Shown here one piece after another: positions 61,001 through 64,000 of a stretch of 64,000 nucleotides of DNA. Positions within the stretch are counted from its first letter, which is position 1, and each line of letters opens with the position of its first letter. Location: the NCBI GenBank assembly GCA_013397455.1, contig VYZB01000014.1:2171832-2235831 (forward strand). The letters are read 5' to 3'. Under the pieces are notes generated by a model, which made no database searches, was not told where the DNA came from, and was given only the letters and a program-made list of their open reading frames with translations. This DNA is from Crotophaga sulcirostris. Its lineage: Eukaryota; Chordata; Aves; Cuculiformes; Crotophagidae. The position numbers and the translations under genes were made by a program.

Positions 61001-64000
61001 TAAAGAAAATGTTATCTCACTGGAGAACTAAAATTGCTCAGTCTGCGCTTTGCTTTAGTACAAAAGGTCACTGTTTTCCATGAGTTATTTTACTCCTCCT
61101 CCACCCAGTCTGGTTCAGAGTGCACACAAACCTTTGTAGCTAGTGAGCCTCGTAGGGCCACTGTAGCCAAAGGGCCTGATCCAGACCCCCCCAAGCACCA
61201 GGGCACAGCTCCTCACTGACCTCATGGGCCCTGAAACATGAGCTGCATCCAGATAAGGAAAAGAGAGTGGGGCAACGACCCAGGGCGGATAACATATCCC
61301 TTTTAAATCATGTGCTATCTTCAACTGTTTAATTATTAAATACTTTGGCTGTACAACACAGCAGCTCCATATCCTGCTATTTCCCTTTGCAACAGAACTG
61401 CTCTGCCCACGATTATCCTAACAAGCATCATTAACACACATGAGCCATGTGTGGGGCCAGGCTAGGTTTCATCCTCAGTTTCCCAGCTTGCCCCTCTTCA
61501 CTCTGACCTCTGCTCACATCTGGATGGGAGATAACCCAGAGGAATATGGAAAACATCAGGCTGAGTTAAAATTAGGCTTTAGACAACTTTAGGGGTCCTG
61601 ATACCATGGGGATGGGCTGGTCAGTGTGCTGGAAGCCAGGCTGGCTGTGGGTGCTGGGTGCTGTGGCACACTGGCCAACTGGACAAGCCCCATCCTGCCT
61701 TGGGGAGGTCACCAAATGCTTACACGGGTTCTGTGCTGCGAGAACGCAGCGTAGCAGATATCCATCTTCCCACGGTGTTATTCTCACCTTCAAAAGGAAA
61801 GTGTCCAAATGTCAAGTTTTGCTAATGAAAACTGATACACATTTTGGAAATTATCAGCTGCTTAGAGCTAAAAGGGGAGGACACCCAGAAGAAGATAGAA
61901 ATTAAAAAATAGAGAAACCAGGAGAAACGAAAGAACATAATGTGAAAGAAGGGTAGGAAAAAAAGCCTTTAAAGTGGAGCCAACTTTATACAAAGGCACT
62001 GAGGAAAGTCATTACATTAGTTTATAAATGCCTGTGTGTTCTGCAGTCTTCCTGGGCTTGGGGTGTGTTTCCAGTTTAACTTTGACAGTTTACAAACCTC
62101 CCTATCCCCACTAAATAAAGGCAGGACTGCAGCTTCTCCTGGAGGTCACAGCGGTGACCAAAGACAAAAGCCATGCCAGCATCTTTGTGGGCAAAGTCTT
62201 ACACCTTCTCCTAGAAGGAAATGTTTGCAAACAACCTGGGAACTTAAGTCATTGATGAAGGATCTCTTTGATGAGTGAATTAAAGGAGGCGGAGAGGAAA
62301 TACCACGTTTCTTATGCCATGAATTGCTGTTGGGAAGCAGAATTCAGTTGTACTTGCTGTGAGTACAAACAGCCCTACCGAAAGCACCCACCAAACCGGG
62401 CTGTTTGGGATGACTGTACTGCTGGGATGGACTACAAAGGTGCATGCCATGTCCTGGCGCAGCTCAGCTGATGGGTGCTGACTTGCTCAGCCATAACAGC
62501 TCTGGCACATCCAGCCAGGCTATCCCACCTAGCTTTCATGACACCAAACAAAGTGCAAAACTGGTATAAGGCTTTTGCAAAGAGCCCTGTGAGGGCAGTA
62601 CGTGCTGGTCTGTGTGCAGCAGAGTGCCACAACACAGATGTTCCCAAAAAGGAGACCTTGGTGGGTCAGCCACTGCTCAGGCACAGCACAGTAAATCATC
62701 ACATGCAGTGGAGTCTGTCCAAAACCCAGACACACCGACATTCTCTGATATCCCTCCACGCCCAAGAGATCCATCGCTTTCCCTCACATGGTCCCATAGC
62801 CCCAGCAGTCCACCCCATGCTCCCTGGGGATGTACCACAGCAGCGCAGGGAGCTGCCTGTGCAATGATGTGCAAAGCAGTGGCTGCTGGTGCATGTGTGT
62901 GTGGTCACTCGCTCCCGGCCCTGTCCCTCAGTTTGCTGTTTGTGAGCTCCCATGAGCTTTGGCTGCAGTGGGAGGAAGGCGGCCAGCAGCTCCAACAAGT
63001 CTGTGCTGGTCCAGGTGAGCGGTGTAGCTCGCCTGCTCCTCCCCAGTGCTGGCTTTTAACTACACGTCAGGCATTAAATGATCTTTTACACCAAGCACTT
63101 AAAATCAACAGAGAAACAAATCTGGTGCCTTCACCATTTCCTTCATTCCTGCTGGCCTCCCTTGGAAAAGTAAAAGGGGAAAAAACCCAGACAAGCTCCA
63201 CGCGAATAACCCTCTCAACGTGGCTGCAAAATGTTGCAAGTGCTTGGACACGTAGGCTAACACATGAGTTCCACAGATGACAGCACGTGCGAAACTGGAA
63301 AATTGGTTCAGTGTGCTCTGGTCCAAGTCTGACACATCCTTCTCTTCCATGGTCATTAGGATACAAAGCACTTATTTGTTTCTTGAAGCAAAACAATCCT
63401 TGCAGCAAGGCCAGATGCTCTGAAACGGAGAGGAGAGTGGGAACTGCTGGCTGGGTCTGCCAAGTGTGAGGAAGCAGCCAGGCACATACCCTGGATGGAG
63501 CTGGGGTCTCCCCTGGGCTCCCACAGCCTTGCCTGGGAGAAGCTGTTATCACTCCCAGATCCACAAACACGTTCTATGGGCTGGCTCACGGCAGGGGGAT
63601 GCAGATGCAACCCCTGGCGCCAGGCGGCCTGGCATCCCGCAAGGCTGAGTTTGCTCTTGCAAACCCGCTCCCGAGTCGCAGGGACAAAGGCAGGGAACAA
63701 AGGAAAAATCATTTTCCTAAGTGCTATTTGTTCTGGCACGCTCTGGGGCTCTCTGTGCGTTCCTCTCCCATGGCTAACGGCAGCCGGGTCGTTTGAGCGC
63801 TGCTGCTCACCAGTTGAGAATGACATCCGTTCCTGCCAAGCCTTTGGAGCAGTTCTTCTCTGTAAGAGATCCCGCGGAAACATTGCTTCCTGCTGGCATC
63901 AAAGAAGAACATTTGAATGAAGGCGGCACATCCACGAGTTTTAGACTTGTGAAAATGCATGCCATGATTTTTCTTTTTTAAGCAGAAATGAATTTGGATT
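58041..64000 (-). other. PRICKLE2: Part of PRICKLE2 intron upstream of the PET exon
   Basis: I searched the minus strand for an exon encoding the N-terminal segment that precedes VHQYY in the family and found none, so this is intron with the start exon beyond 64000. No CR1 end is visible. ORFs up to 222 codons (62612-63280, plus strand) lie in overlapping frames and have no domain features. Confidence 0.65.

Noticed and set aside
62612..63280. 222-codon plus-strand ORF
   Set aside because: GC-rich DNA with several overlapping frames open; no domain or start context to support it.

Overview
The window is 64 kb of a vertebrate nuclear chromosome, almost certainly from a bird. The evidence is multi-exon genes with GT/AG introns, short introns, and 3'-end fragments of CR1-type LINEs (the dominant avian retroposon), with no Alu- or L1-like sequence. 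The species cannot be named from the sequence. Assembly gaps lie at 9559-10273 and 36885-36929.

Two protein-coding genes can be supported, both on the minus strand. PSMD6 (Rpn7, a lid subunit of the 19S proteasome regulatory particle) occupies 3869-8466. Seven consecutive coding exons give 340 residues plus a split codon. The first coding exon, with the start codon, was not found and probably lies in or beside the 715-base gap, which a 35-bp GC-rich minisatellite borders directly. PRICKLE2 (planar cell polarity PET/LIM protein) occupies 38714-58040. Six coding exons give 791 residues, from the middle of the PET region through three LIM domains to the C-terminal CIIS prenylation motif. Its N-terminal coding exon (about 48 residues in human) and promoter lie beyond 64000.

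Layout: 1-3680 has no recognisable coding sequence and is probably the 3' flank or 3' UTR of a neighbour; ATXN7 is expected there, facing PSMD6, from human chromosome 3p14 order. Next come PSMD6 (3.7-8.5 kb, with its upstream end in the repeat and gap at 9-10.3 kb), about 27 kb of intergenic DNA (10.3-37.7 kb) with four CR1 fragments, a 400-bp polypyrimidine tract, AT-rich microsatellites and a 70-75-bp tandem duplication, then the PRICKLE2 3' UTR (about 37.7-38.7 kb), its exons and introns (38.7-58.0 kb, two more CR1 fragments in the largest intron), and 6 kb of upstream intron.

The two genes are syntenic neighbours and do not act in one pathway. I found no operon, CRISPR array, prokaryotic element or new multigene system. 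The long ORFs elsewhere are explained by low-complexity repeats, CR1 fragments or chance. The observations worth following concern missing or repetitive sequence at the PSMD6 5' end, shared polyadenylation signals, 3' UTR sites and possible regulatory DNA.
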